Positions 28,231 through 40,440 of a stretch of DNA of 64,000 nucleotides are shown here, piece by piece. Under the pieces are notes generated by a model that was not told where the DNA came from, searched no databases, and was given only the letters and a program-made list of their open reading frames with translations. Each line of letters starts with the position of its first letter. Positions within the stretch are counted from its first letter, which is position 1. Both the position numbers and the translations under genes were made by a program. The stretch is from Diabrotica undecimpunctata. Taxonomy: Eukaryota; Arthropoda; Insecta; Coleoptera; Chrysomelidae. The stretch covers positions 83,538,389 to 83,602,388 of the forward strand of contig NC_092809.1 of the NCBI RefSeq assembly GCF_040954645.1. The letters are read 5' to 3'.

Positions 28231-29574
28231 CTAGTTTTCCTGATGGTGAGTTTCTTGATTTGCGTCGTACCTAGGGTGCTTACAGGAGCTTCGTACGTGT
28301 CCTATTTCGCCACAATTCCAGCATCTGATGGTCTTCGTTTTCTTGTATGTCATGCTTTTCATCATATTAACGAGCTGGTCAAGTTTATCTTCATCTCCTT
28401 CCTCTTTTACAGTCCTAACTTTACTGTACCCGCCAGAGGCCTGCGTAGCTGACTCGTATTCGAGGGCGGCGGATAGGACATCAACCAGTGTCTTGTGACG
28501 AGCTAATCGCAGTGTTCTCTGCATTTCATGATCACGAAGACCATCAATAAACGTTTGAACGGCCAATTTTTCTATCATGTCTTCGGGAGCTGTTGGATAA
28601 GCATATCGTACTAATCTGGCAATATCTACCTCATATTCTTGAAGAGCCTCATCTTTCTTCTGTCTACGATTTTTAAGCTGTGACTGATATACATGCTCCA
28701 AATGTTCGTGGCCATATCGCATATTTAACCTCTTCTTCAGTTGTTCGAAATCATCGGTCTCCTCTACGGCTATGGTCTGAAGCACATCTAAGGCATCTCC
28801 TCGACAGGCGATAGTCAGGTTTACAGCCTTTTCTTTTTCAGACCATCCATTTGCTCTTACGGCTGATTCGAACTGTTTCATGTAGTTGTTCCATGATGAT
28901 TTTCCGTCGAAAGTTGGGACTTTAACATGAATAGAACCTCCACTTCCTTCAAATTTCGGCCGTGTCTCCAACTTAAATTTCGTCTCGTCTTCTTTTATCT
29001 CCACTGTAGTCGGATTGTTACCTCTCTCTGCTGTACCTGTTTCTTCCATCTTCCTTTCCATCTCTTTAATCTTTTCTTCGAAGGCCAACTTATCGGCAGC
29101 AACTTGGTTTTTTAACGAAGATATTCTATCGTCCAGGGCAGACATCTCAGAAGTGACTTTAGAGATTTCTGAAGAGATGTTAGCAGAAACTTTGCTTTCC
29201 AGGGAAGAAATCTCGTTAGAAACTTTGCTTTCTAAAGAAGCGATGTCGCCGGAAACTTTCGAAATATCGCCAGAAACTTTGTTCTCTAATGATGCGATGT
29301 CACCAGAAACTTTGGCTACATCACCAGAAACTTTGGCCACATCACCAGAAACTTTGGCTACATCACCAGAAACTTTGGCTACATCACCAGAAACTTTCGA
29401 AATCGACGAGAGGACAGCATCTTCAAATATATAAGTCTCTGGATCTAGTCCTTCTTCTAGCAAAGCGTTCTTTAGTCGTTGGACTAACTCAGCCTTTTTT
29501 CCGGTAGAAGCTAATTCTCTGTCTTCAAGATGTCTTCTTAAATTAGTCACTGTCAGCTCATAAATCGTCGTCAT
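28231..29574 (-). CDS. gag: Gypsy-2 Gag: SAP-like motif, heptad repeats, capsid, CCHC knuckle
   Basis: The 447-residue structural protein starts at the ATG 29574-29572 (a GTG two codons upstream only lengthens the frame). Residues ~8-42 match a SAP motif (LRRHLEDRELASTGKKAELV then QRL), a helix pair known to bind AT-rich chromosomal DNA. Residues ~58-158 are coiled-coil heptads, several of them near-identical VSGDVAK repeats. About 200-400 is the retrotransposon capsid region (KVPTFDGKSSWNNYMKQFE). C418, C421, H426 and C431 form a CCHC zinc knuckle for RNA packaging. The stop is at 28233-28231. A SAP motif in Gag could link particles or pre-integration complexes to chromatin; that is inference. 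Confidence 0.93.
   Translation of the reverse strand: MTTIYELTVTNLRRHLEDRELASTGKKAELVQRLKNALLEEGLDPETYIFEDAVLSSISKVSGDVAKVSGDVAKVSGDVAKVSGDVAKVSGDIASLENKVSGDISKVSGDIASLESKVSNEISSLESKVSANISSEISKVTSEMSALDDRISSLKNQVAADKLAFEEKIKEMERKMEETGTAERGNNPTTVEIKEDETKFKLETRPKFEGSGGSIHVKVPTFDGKSSWNNYMKQFESAVRANGWSEKEKAVNLTIACRGDALDVLQTIAVEETDDFEQLKKRLNMRYGHEHLEHVYQSQLKNRRQKKDEALQEYEVDIARLVRYAYPTAPEDMIEKLAVQTFIDGLRDHEMQRTLRLARHKTLVDVLSAALEYESATQASGGYSKVRTVKEEGDEDKLDQLVNMMKSMTYKKTKTIRCWNCGEIGHVRSSCKHPRYDANQETHHQEN
29298..29400 (-). repeat. 21-bp minisatellite inside Gypsy-2 gag
   Basis: About five near-perfect copies of a 21-bp unit (ACATCACCAGAAACTTTGGC on plus, plus one base) encode the VSGDVAK heptad. The unit length is a whole number of codons and of coiled-coil heptads, so copy number can change without breaking frame or coil. 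More diverged units continue to about 29160. Confidence 0.92.
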
Positions 29575-29631
29575 TTTCACAATTTACAAATATTCACTTG
29601 TATTATTATTATAAGTCTAATTTATGTTCGA

Positions 29632-29648
29632 TCCCACTTCTGACACCA
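29632..29648 (-). other. Gypsy-2 primer-binding site, tRNA-Leu
   Basis: The minus strand reads TGGTGTCAGAAGTGGGA two bases inside the 5' LTR. This complements the 3' end of insect tRNA-Leu, which from memory ends TCCCACTTCTGACA plus CCA. Confidence 0.88.
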
Positions 29649-29700
29649 TTTGTTGTGAATTTATTAAAAGGTTCAATATTTATAACACTTACGGATTTAA

Positions 29701-29714
29701 TTTATTTCTTTATT
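29701..29714 (-). promoter_or_regulatory. Polyadenylation signals in Gypsy-2 LTR
   Basis: Two AATAAA hexamers on the minus strand (29706-29701 and 29714-29709), downstream of the TATA box. The same pair is present in the other LTR, where it would end the transcript. Confidence 0.6.
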
Positions 29715-29815
29715 TATATTAACTTATCTGACAATAATTTATTATATCCGTACGTAACAAATTCGCGAGCGCGGGTCTTGAGAATTAACTGTCCCTTCCA
29801 AATAAAGTTCCGTTA

Positions 29816-29822
29816 TTATATA
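29816..29822 (-). promoter_or_regulatory. TATA box in Gypsy-2 5' LTR
   Basis: The minus strand reads GGTATATAATAACGG, the only TATA-like motif set in less AT-rich sequence within the LTR. It is repeated at 23821-23827 in the 3' LTR. Confidence 0.55.
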
Positions 29823-30057
29823 CCAGTGCCGTTATCTCGAAAAATCTAAAACCTTCGATGGCGAAACGGTAAAGGCAAACTGGATTTCCCTCGCATCGGT
29901 TCTGGAAGGTCGCTCAGGTAAATCGAGGCCTCTCGTAAACTCTACAACATATTAGAATAAAAACATGTTTACAGGTTAAAACTATGACTCATATTTTTAC
30001 GTAACAATATATATATATAAAGTAGTTAGGTATTATTGACTGACACGTTATGTAAAA

Positions 30058-30925
<868 letters not shown>

Positions 30926-31889
30926 ATAATATTGGTTCTGTCGATTCATCAACATGTATAGTTTAATAATTTATAAAAATTTTTTGGAGCCCGTAAATAC
31001 CCCTGTATCATAAATGTATATCGTTTAGTTCACGTGTATATATTATAGGGGTCGTACAGATCTTCTTCAATGTATATTTGAACCATACGTTTATCGGTTT
31101 AAGTAAGCTCTAAGAGTTTGGCAACTGTGTGATTAAACCGTATATTTTCAACACATACCCTGAACGGTTCATATGGGCTCTTTATTTTTATCTACTGTTC
31201 GTAGACAGTGCAATCTAATACGCATTACACTGAGTAACAGAGGATATCTTTTTACCTGGTATAACTACGTACTAAAAGGGAACTGGTTCTTTAAAAACAG
31301 GTATATAGATACAAAAGGATTTGGGCTTATTATTTAATGAAATATTCGCTTGCATAGGAAATTTTATTTTTCTGCATTTTTAAAAATGTTGTTCTTTTAT
31401 TTAATATAATTTTATTAGTTCAATGCCGAACTCGATGTTTTTTTTTTTTAATTACAGAAATTTCCTAATATATTTTGTTTACGTGAGTATGTCTATGTAC
31501 GTTTTATGTAAGCATCCGATTAATAAAAAGTAATTTTATTTCATCCAATCTTCTGCGATATCTTGTATAAAGCTTTTTTATTATTTTAGTTCTGGTCTTA
31601 TTTGTGTACTACATATGATATCTCGATAAAAGGTTATCTCAAAATAAATATGGTTAAGAGCTACAATAGATATTTTTGTGTTAAAATTGGTAGTAGTGTG
31701 CACAAAAAGAAAGAATAGTTAATTTGTCTAAAGTGGTATATTCGGCAGCAGATGCATATAGTGCAAGCGTCTATGTTTTAAGGGCGGAAGGATGTGCACC
31801 TCATTTTTAGCTAACAAGCTTGCGAACAATATTATTTCTGGTCCTCAATTTACCTTTTAGTTTTAAACAATAATCTGTGACTGACCCCG
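30926..31889. other. Unassigned AT-rich spacer
   Basis: No gene, RNA or repeat boundary was recognised on either strand. Confidence 0.4.
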
Positions 31890-32765
31890 TGCGATACAAA
31901 CTATTTTCAAGGAATTTATAGGGAGTCTACGTTCAACAATTTCATGACATTATTGGATGTTCAATTTTGTGAAAGCGTCTATGTTAGGGAAATTGAAGGA
32001 GCACACACGAGCTTTTCAGGGGTTTTGGCTGAAAATTGATTCATAGTTTATTTGTATTGTGCAATAATAGGTGTATCGTCTATATAATAGAAGTCCTAGT
32101 ATCTACCGGTATGGATCGTTCGTTTGTGTAAATGTTATACAGTGTAGGTGTCTTTATGCTACCCCAAGCGAGACCGTTCTTCATCTGCTATTCTTACCAT
32201 TGAGTGATACAAAAAATATTCTCTTGTGTAGGCATACGCAGACAATATAAGTGAGTTTGTTATCTAAGGGGATACCATATAGTTTTTGAAAAAATATTCT
32301 GTAAGTTAAGGTGTCGTAAGCGGCATTTAGATTGAAAAATACCACCACTGATACCCGATATTATTCGTACCCATCTTTGATTTAGTATTTGTGATGTACA
32401 TCACTTTGAATAGCTGACAAAATAAAGATATTGGCCAATAGTTTTTGTGGTCGTTGGAGTTTTTGCCAGGTTTAAGCAAGGTAACAACTTTGGCTTGTCT
32501 CTAGACTTTGGGTATCTCCTAATTTGAATACAGTTGTTCATCATCTGGATAAGCCATTGTAGTGTTTTTGGTCCAGATTTCGTAATAAGCTTTGTGCTCA
32601 GATGCTCAATGTCGGTATTTGTATTATTTTTCATTAAATATGTAGATGGTAGATCCAAGCTCAAAGCTTTTTCCGATAGAAATAGTATGTCTATATCTAT
32701 AATGTGGTTTTCAGCGATCAGCTATATACCAAATATCCTAGGTTAGGCCCTATATGTGTTTCCTA
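31890..32765 (-). pseudogene. Jockey/CR1-like LINE reverse transcriptase, decayed
   Basis: On the minus strand 32664-32401 reads GPKTLQWLIQMMNNCIQIRR followed by YPKSRDKPKLLPCLN and AKTPTTTKTI. These match the typical W..A..I.L.KPGK....YRPISL start of a non-LTR RT. Further down come AAYDTL (motif A, as in T.AYDTV) and FFVSLNGKNSR. The YADD region is degraded to LLYRRYT, and a NPKAR(V)C.F block follows. Stops and small indels occur throughout. Confidence 0.75.
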
Positions 32766-33589
32766 TACTAGAAATTAGTTAGATTCGTGTTTAGCTCATA
32801 TGTCTGATAAGTTTAAGTAAAGTAAAGTTTCTTGATTTTTAGATATACCCTTAACAGTTATAGACATATGTTATTAGAATAGTTGGTCCTAAAAAGGACC
32901 AATTTGACAAAATCATATTAAAGGGGTGACTGAAGAATTAGCCGATTAATTAATTAATCATTACCCGGGGTATGCCCGATTGCGGTGGTCTTATTAGTAC
33001 TTCAATCTTCCTAAAGGCTCGCTTTTTAAACCCCATAAGTAATGCGTAATCTTTTACTTTTTATTAAAAATTTAAATTTTACATGCCGTGTATTACTTTT
33101 TGAAGATATGTCAAATCAGATTTGTATAGTAATAATTTTAGGTTCTAAAGAGCCTCTTTGTGGAAAATAAATAAGTTTGTGATATCTGTCACAACTCATA
33201 TATAGATAATAAAAAAAAAACAGTTAAAATAAGTGTAAACAATCTTAACTACATACATCGTCGCCACTGTTCAGGTGAGGGTTTATCACAGATATCAAAG
33301 GTTACATTTTAATTCAATGTTCTATTTACGTATCTTCAATATTAAAAAAGTAGAAAAACACATGTTTATGCTTTTATTTTTTTTAATCTATTCTATTTTC
33401 TTTCTAGAGTTCCGTCTTTTTTGAGCGACCTGTGTTCTTTTTTCAATTGGGCACTTGTCCAAAGCTATGACAAATACTCCTCTGCTATTTTACATTAATA
33501 TGACATTCATTATTTTCTCTAAACACTCTGTCCTCTGCTATTCTACATTAATATGACTGATTTATTTTATCTTTCTTGCAACTATTTTA
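32766..33589. other. Unassigned spacer
   Basis: No product or structured repeat was recognised. A duplicated phrase (CTCTGCTATT.TACATTAATA at 33480 and 33532) is the only visible internal repeat. Confidence 0.35.
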
Positions 33590-34570
33590 ATGTTTATCCT
33601 GTGTATCTTCTTCTTCTTCTACTATTTCTTTTTATATAGACATAACTCTGTCTGTTTTTCAATGTGCCTCCAGTAAGTTGCCTTTCCATCGTTTTCGTGG
33701 TCGTCCTACTGATCGTCTTCCTATGGGTTAACCGTCTCTTGCCGTCTTTATTGTTTTATTTGTTGTCATTCGGCATATACGATCGTTTCATTCTACTCTT
33801 CTATTTCTTAACCAGTTCTTGATGTTCTTCACCTTGCATCTACGTCGTATATCTGTACTTCTAGCTCTATCCCATAGTGTCTTACCATCAATTTTTCCAA
33901 GTGTTTTCATCTCTGCTGTGTCATATCCTTTTTGTCCTCTCTGTGTCAGATCTTGTTCCTGCCGCGTATGTCATTATTCGTCTGATGACTGTTTTGTAAA
34001 TTCTGCCTTTCGTTTCTTTTCCGATATTTTTAGTTCCTCATAATGTTTCATTTAGGCAGCCTGTGGCTCTGCTTGCTCTATTTACTGGGTCTTGCACTTT
34101 AGTTTCGAGCTTTCCGTAGCTAGATAATGTGATGCCTAGATATTTAAGCTCTAACACTTCTTCTATTATAATGACCTTCCAGCTCCAATTAACATCTTAG
34201 TAAATTTGCTGTTGTAACCATGCATTTTGTCTCTTTTGGGGAAATTAACATGTTAAATTTTCTGGCGGTTATATGAAATTGGTGCAGCATACGTTGTAAA
34301 TCATTTTCACTTTGAAAGAGTAGTATTGCGTCGTCTGTACAGCAGATTATTTTTAGTTCTTATTTTTTATTATTTCATCCATAATCAGGTTGAATAATAG
34401 AGGACTCAGGTAATATCCCTATTTTATTTCATTGTCACCTTCAATAGGGTCGGTTAGTTCTTCTTCTACTTTTACTTTTATTGTGTTGTTTTGGTATATA
34501 TTTTCGATCGTTTTGATTTTTCCTAGAGGTATCTCTCTTGCGTACAATAAGGGGATAACGTTTTTTTAAT
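33590..34570 (-). pseudogene. LINE ORF2 C-terminal half, decayed
   Basis: The minus strand shows a DDAILLFQSENDLQRMLHQF-type block (around 34330) with the catalytic Asp pair partly kept as FADD/TDD-like. Then comes FNMLISPKETKCMV, and a tail with DIRRRCKVKNIKNWLRNRR, EWNDRI and GRRSVGRPRKRW (33850-33670). This tail is typical of non-LTR elements. Multiple stops and frame changes make it a relic. Confidence 0.78.
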
Positions 34571-34835
34571 TTGTGTATCTTCTGTATATCATTATTTCTT
34601 TTGTGTATTAAAAATTAAATTTTGGTTATTATTTCTTAATATTCTCTTAACGTGTTTATTAATTGTCTTGTTATATGTGTATCAAGATATGTGTGTCATA
34701 ATAGATTGTAATGCATATTTCATTTAATGTAATTAAAGTGCTCTTTGCGTTTGCCAATTACTTTCTCACTTCCTCAGCGATAGGTCTTTTTTTCCTCATC
34801 AATAACCTTATCCTCGCTCGATACAGCTATTTTTA
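34571..34835. other. Short AT-rich spacer
   Basis: Nothing recognised between the LINE relic and the piggyBac terminus. Confidence 0.4.
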
Positions 34836-34849
34836 CCCTCTATAGCCCC
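34836..34849 (+). repeat. piggyBac left terminal inverted repeat
   Basis: CCCTCTATAGCCCC, preceded by TTTA, probably a decayed TTAA target site. It pairs with 37220-37233. Confidence 0.88.
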
Positions 34850-35330
34850 GTGTGTACTTAAGGCAACAAAAGAGTTTTTGATGCAGAAAACTTTTTTAAA
34901 ACAATTTCCGACTCTAGTATGCCCTCTGTTAATTTCAGACAACATTTGGTTATAAATTTTAATACACTTTGTGAACCTATGATGAAACCTATATGGAAAT
35001 GTTTAACAATATGTCAAATGGACATGACTGCCTTATTAGTTTGTATTTTCGATCGTGATTTATTGTTATAAATTGTGTACAATTTATATAAAAATACATA
35101 CAGAGGCATTATATCAGCATTTAGATATTGATTACCGTTGACATTTGTTTATTTTATTGTGTTGTTTCAGTACTGTGATAAAAACAGGTATGTTGCTTTG
35201 AATCCACGCTGGACCATATTATTTTAAATTATTTCTTTAAGATGGATACAAAGACGTTCTACGGGAAAAGCAGTAAATATCCGAGAAATACAAAGACTCT
35301 GACTTTGATAGTGATAATAAGAAAGTAATA

Positions 35331-37061
35331 ATGAATTTTCCAGGTACTCAGATATCAATCGATCCAGGATCAAATAAAATGGAAAATGAAGACGATTTGT
35401 ACGAAGCAAATTTAGACCAGGATGCCCATTTAGATTTAGACCAAGATGAAGATGAGGGCGATACCGATAAAACAGAAAAACACACTGAACAAAATGTGCT
35501 CAAAAGGTCAAAAATGATCGTAAAAAACATTCAGTGGAAGAGTGGTTCCCGAACAGTATTTCCAATTCCAGAATGGAAAGGTAATTTACCAACATGCAAA
35601 TTATTAGAACCGGAACCCCCTCTACATTATGTTAAAAAGATGATATCTACCAATATGCTGGAAAACATAATAGAACAAAGTAATTTGTATGCACTGCAAA
35701 AGAATATAAATAAACCATTGAATATGACACTAACAGAATTAAACCAATTTATTGGATCTGTTCTACTGATGTCAATATATGGCATGCCAAGGACAAGATC
35801 ATTTTGGCAGAAGGAAACACGTGTTGCTCAAATAGTCGATACTATATCTAGGAATCGCTGGGAAGAAATAAAAACTAAAATGCATTTCAGTAATAACGAA
35901 AATATGGTCAACAATAATGATAAGTTATACAAAATTAAATCGTTCATCAACGGTTTAGTTTAAAATTTTCAAAGTATTCCAATGAGTGAAAAATTGTGTA
36001 TTGATGAACCAATGATACCATTCACAGAGGCACATTCTTTAAAACAATATATGAAGAACAAACCCAAAAAATGGGGATACAAGGCATTTGTTTTGTGTGA
36101 TAGCAATGGTATTGTTTATAACTGGGAATTATATACAGGAACTGTTAAACATCCTCTTCATTTACCTAATGTAGACACCAGCGGTAATGTAGTAATAAGA
36201 ATGTGTGAGATAGTCAAACCAAACAAATACTATAAAGTATATTTTGACAACTGGTTCAATAGCATTTAGTTGCAGATTGAAATGGAAAAACGTGGACTGC
36301 AATATTTGGGAACTGTTCTTCCAAACAGATTGCCTTATTGCCATTTTTCTGATGACAAGAATATGAAGAAACAGGGCAGAGGTACTGTAGAAGAAAAGCA
36401 CGCTACAGTAAATGGCATAAGACAAACAGCGTTAAAGTGGTACGATAATAAACCGGTTAATTTGCTTAGTACATTTGTTGGTTCTGAGCCTACTTCGTTA
36501 GTCAAGAGGTGGGATAAAAAACAAAAATCAAGAATTATTGTATGCTGTCCAAATTCAGTGCAATTTTATAATACATTTATTGGAGGTGTCGATCTTATGG
36601 ATTCACTAATTGCTCTTTACCGAACAGACATAAGATCTAAAAAGTGGTATCTAAAAATATTTTTTCACCTTCTGGATTTAGCTGTTGTTAACAGCTGGTT
36701 GTTGCATCCTCGTGATTGCGATTACTTTGAAATTAAAAAGAAAAACCAGTTGCCTCTGTTACAGTTTAAGTCCCACTTATGTAGCGTACTGTTAGTAAGA
36801 ACTGACCAGATCAAAAACAAAGGACGTCCCAGGCTCAGTGAAATTGAGAACGAAATTGTAAAAAAACAGAGGAGAGGATCTACTGCTATTGTACTACCAA
36901 AGGAAGTTAGGCTTGACCAAAGGCCAGTAATTTCTGAAAAAAAGGGAAGATGCAAAAAACCAGGATGCTGTAATACTTCTAAAGTAATGTGCGATAAATG
37001 TAAAGTTGCTTTATGTTTTACAACTACAAATATTTGTTTTTTTGAATGGCATAATAAATAA
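35331..37061 (+). pseudogene. piggyBac transposase, full length with two in-frame stops
   Basis: One frame spans 577 codons, the usual length for the family, interrupted only by TAA at 35961-35963 and TAG at 36267-36269. It has an acidic N-terminus, then LNMTLTELNQFIGSVLLMSI and RSFWQKET. The catalytic region carries SEKLCIDEPMIPF (first Asp), KVYFDNWF (second) and GGVDLMDSL (third and fourth Asp). The C-terminal cysteine-rich finger is CKKPGCCNTSKVMCDKCKVA followed by LCF. All catalytic residues remain, so the gene died recently through point mutations. Upstream of 35331 the frame is open for about a dozen codons to a stop; a start at 35379 (MENEDD) is also possible. Confidence 0.94.
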
Positions 37062-37219
37062 GTATATAACTTGTTTCGTTAGTTTTTGCTAAACACTCCC
37101 AAAACACTTCCCAAACGAAATTTAAAAAATCTAAAAAAATTACTAGTTGTTGTAAATGGATATTTGAGCACATATACAAATTAAAACATTTTATAAACAA
37201 ACAAGTTTACAAAAAAGTA

Positions 37220-37233
37220 GGGGCAATAGAGGG
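37220..37233 (+). repeat. piggyBac right terminal inverted repeat
   Basis: GGGGCAATAGAGGG on the plus strand, the inverse of the left end with one mismatch, followed by CTAA. Confidence 0.88.
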
Positions 37234-37859
37234 CTAAGATATTTATATTTCACTATATGCTCTATGAGTTGGTTTTCAATTCAAATTTGCACCTATGACG
37301 AAATTTATAATATCTAAGATCTGGTGCTTTCATATGAAACTGGAATAAAACACTTGTTAGATAATATTTATTTGTTTTGAGTACATTTTTTTTAAAACCT
37401 AGTATATAAAAAATAAATATTTGTCTGTCAACAAATTTCTATATAAAAGTACGAGGCACTATTATTCTTATGCTGTGAGCTTTGCTGCTCTGTTACTTTT
37501 ATAACGCTTAAGCTATTTTTAATTTATTGTAAATATTTTTGAGGTGTGTTTAGTTAAATGATCATTTTTAAGGTTAGTACATTTGATTAAATGAAATTGA
37601 CATTAATTTGATAGTTTCCATTTTATTAGTGTTGATGGTATATGACTAGCATCTGTTGGTACTATATATCAATTTCAACATGTGGAAGTGAGAGCACTTT
37701 CTTGTTAGTAATTTCAGTTTAAATTTTGACGAAACCAGAAATAACCCATAATATTCTTTCCGTGTGATCTTAGTATTTCCGTTGATTAAATAGTATAGGG
37801 TATCCAATATTTCAATCATCGGTATGTCAGAGTGATTTTTATGAATTTTATATATATTT

Positions 37860-39245
37860 GCAAAATGAAAAAGAAAGTTTAGTACAGGCAGTTAAACAGC
37901 TGATCTGTCAATTTAGAAGTAAGAGCAAGTACCAACTTGCTGAAAAGTATACCCATACACAAAAGGAATAATAAAATGTACTGCACAAACTATAGCGCTA
38001 TAAGCTATATATAAGCTATATCTCTATTAATAATTAGGATATACAGTATTTTTTCTAATACACCTGGAACGATTGAGTAAATAGGTGAACTATAAAGTAG
38101 GTGAATATTAGTGTGGAATTAGAAAAACTTAATAAATCGTTGATCAATTATTCACTATTAGGCAGTTAATGAGAAATGTTGGGAATACATACAAAAAAAA
38201 TCATTAAACTAGGTATTTATAGATTTTAAACAAAGACTGATATAATCATAAGAATAAAACTATGAAATACCATTACAGAAAAGAATACTGTCGACTTATT
38301 TTCAAATGTACATTGATTTCAAACAGGAAGATTCCATTCCAAACTCTATTTAAAAAGTAAAATCAATAAACAGATAATTATATACATAAAGATTATACAA
38401 ATCGCAAATATTGGAAAACCTAAATATGCGTGGTCAAAATATTAAAAATCAAAGTGCTTTAAAAAGTGAATGAACTCGCCTAACAGCTGTTTTGAAAACA
38501 ATATATTATGAAACAAATTGGGGATATTATATTACACAAACTAAACCGCTTGTCTACAAAAAAATCAAGAAAATATGACACGACAGGAAAGACTAATGAC
38601 TTTACAGCTAATTGCCACATAAATATCAATGTAAAGCAAAAATACTTATTTAGATAAACGTATAATGTTTCACTAAACGGTAACGAAAAATGTTACAAAT
38701 AAAGGTTAAAACATGCTTTTCAATTCGCGGTAAAAGATTTAATAAAGTTCAGCACACAGTATAAATTCGTAACAAAATTCATATACCAGTAAACGGTACT
38801 CGATACAGCAGCAAAGTAATTTTGGCAACAAATATGTAGGTTGTACTTTACCCCATTGTAATCATAGTACCCGCTATGGAAAATGGTGTCTTCTTTGACA
38901 TCCAGCAACCACAAATGTGAAATTAGGAAAGATTAATGCGAAATTAGGAAAATTCAATGAACCGTTGATCAAATATTCACTATTATATACTTAATGAAAA
39001 ATGTTGGGAATAAAAAAAAACATTAAGCTAGTTATGTATAGATTTTCAACAAACATATGATATAATTATAAGATTGTAACTAAAATGCTATGGAAGAACT
39101 GGGCATACATAAGAAAAGTAACTGCCAACTTACTTTCAAATGTCCAGTGACCTCAAACAGGAAGATGCCCTGTCTCCAATCGTGTTTACCATCGTTTTGG
39201 AGAGCATCTCCCGGAAAGCAAATACAGAAAATCTCACAGTTTAAT
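37860..39245 (+). pseudogene. LINE reverse transcriptase, heavily decayed
   Basis: Scattered plus-strand pieces include LVQAVKQL (37880), PIHKRNNKMYCTNYSAISYI (~37955, the P..KKGD...C.NYR.IS motif) and FKQEDSIP (~38318, the QGDS.SP motif). A second, QEDALSPIVFTIVLESISRK, lies near 39155-39215. Two QGD-type motifs suggest two overlapping remnants of related elements. No frame longer than about 60 codons survives. Confidence 0.6.
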
Positions 39246-40084
39246 AATTAAGGTCCTCATATTATACGGACCTTCGACGATAAGTTTAATATAGTAGCGA
39301 AAATAATTATTGGTAAGCAAAAAGCATTAATACATTAAATAGAAAAAAGCGCAAAAAAGGGTCCTCCAAATCAACGATAATAAAAAAATATATGGCTATC
39401 ACTTTGAAATGTTTCATCGGTCTAAATATTTGGAATTTAAAAGCACTTTTAACAAAAACACTACAAAAGAGAATAACAACAGAATACAAGCTGGAAATTG
39501 CTACGTTTTAAGCAAAAAAATTAAATCCAAAAATACATCCCGCAGTAAAAAAAATAAGAATCTACGTACGTAAGTAAAACACAAACAATGAAAAAATAAA
39601 ATAAGAGCCGATTGAGCGTCGTAGAAAGAAATAGATAATTATGTTATGAATAAGATCACAAATCAAGACAAAGTGCAAAACAATAACTTTAGCGTTGAGA
39701 TTTAATTTCTTGTACGACGGTACAATTTTTATATACCTGTTTGACCTTAGCATTAGTTCCCGGTCGTAAAACACTTCTGAGGGCTTTTCTAGCAATCCTG
39801 ATCTCAGTAATACCTGAGTTTTACTTACATTATTTTATATATCCTGATTTTAGTAGTTCGCATTACATATCTGGATTTAAAAGTGTTATGAGGTGATACA
39901 TATATCAGTTTGCTACCTGAATTTTCCCTTTTATCTCTTATGTGACAACGTTATCTGCAATATCTAAAACGCCCCAATTTTTCATAATTTTATGGGTCTA
40001 TTGTTGCGTTATATGCTCTATTCTACATCATCTCTTTTGTCTGTTAATAAATATTTATTTGGTTTTATCGTTACTATTATACCG
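39246..40084. other. Unassigned AT-rich spacer
   Basis: No product recognised. The minus-strand frames at 39307-39489 and 39562-39795 have low-complexity, hydrophobic translations and no family resemblance. Confidence 0.35.
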
Positions 40085-40440
40085 TTTTTTTTGCTGGTAA
40101 TAGCATTATTCTATAGTATTTTAATATTTAATCTATGGATTAAATTCGGATAGCGGATAGTGATATTCTTTACTTTCTCGGAGAATTTATAGTGTAACAC
40201 ACAAAAACCGTATTAAATTGCCAAAAACTTCCTTGCATATTCTATTTATTTATGAGGGGCAGCAGCAATATCAGTACCTACCATAATAATGCATATAGTC
40301 CTGGACTGGCTAATCGTTGGATAATAGGAAACATGGATGTAGCAGTTTTAATGGTTTGGTGACTGCTTACTGAAATCGGGGAGCAGAGATATCAGTACCA
40401 AGTTAATAACTATAGGAGTTGCGGATACATTTTCTGATAA
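40085..40440 (+). repeat. Dispersed repeat (RepX), copy 1
   Basis: A ~360-bp segment with TTGCCAAAA.CTTCCTTGCA, TCCTGGACTGGCTAATCGTT and GGAGCAGAGATATCAGTACC. It recurs at 42905-43262 (same strand) and 62452-62812 (opposite strand). Non-coding; family unknown. Confidence 0.85.

Larger units (their letters stand above)
23656..30006 (-). mobile_element. Gypsy-2: complete LTR retrotransposon with macro-domain Pol, 6.35 kb
   Basis: Two 356-bp LTRs that appear identical bound a full internal region: tRNA-Leu primer-binding site, Gag with SAP-like motif and zinc knuckle, Pol (protease, RT, RNase H, integrase) and a C-terminal extension with a macro-like domain and CCCH finger. A clear polypurine tract adjoins the 3' LTR. 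The target duplication is ATAT (23652-23655 and 30007-30010). LTR identity implies very recent insertion, but Pol is split by a one-base frameshift at about 25674-25677. Base composition of the internal region is visibly richer in G and C than the surroundings, in line with a recently arrived coding element. Confidence 0.96.
29651..30006 (-). repeat. Gypsy-2 5' LTR (356 bp)
   Basis: A direct copy of 23656-24011, offset by 5995 bp. On the minus strand it holds a TATA box and, ~105 bp further on, two AATAAA signals, in the normal U3-R order. Confidence 0.97.
34836..37233 (+). mobile_element. piggyBac element with both termini, 2.4 kb
   Basis: The left end is CCCTCTATAGCCCC (34836-34849). The right end, read inward on the minus strand, is CCCTCTATTGCCCC (37233-37220), matching at 13 of 14 bases and starting CCCT as piggyBac ends do. 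The flanks are TTTA on the left and CTAA on the right, each one change from the canonical TTAA duplication. The length fits the family. The element is complete in outline but has lost its enzyme through two stop codons. Confidence 0.92.
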
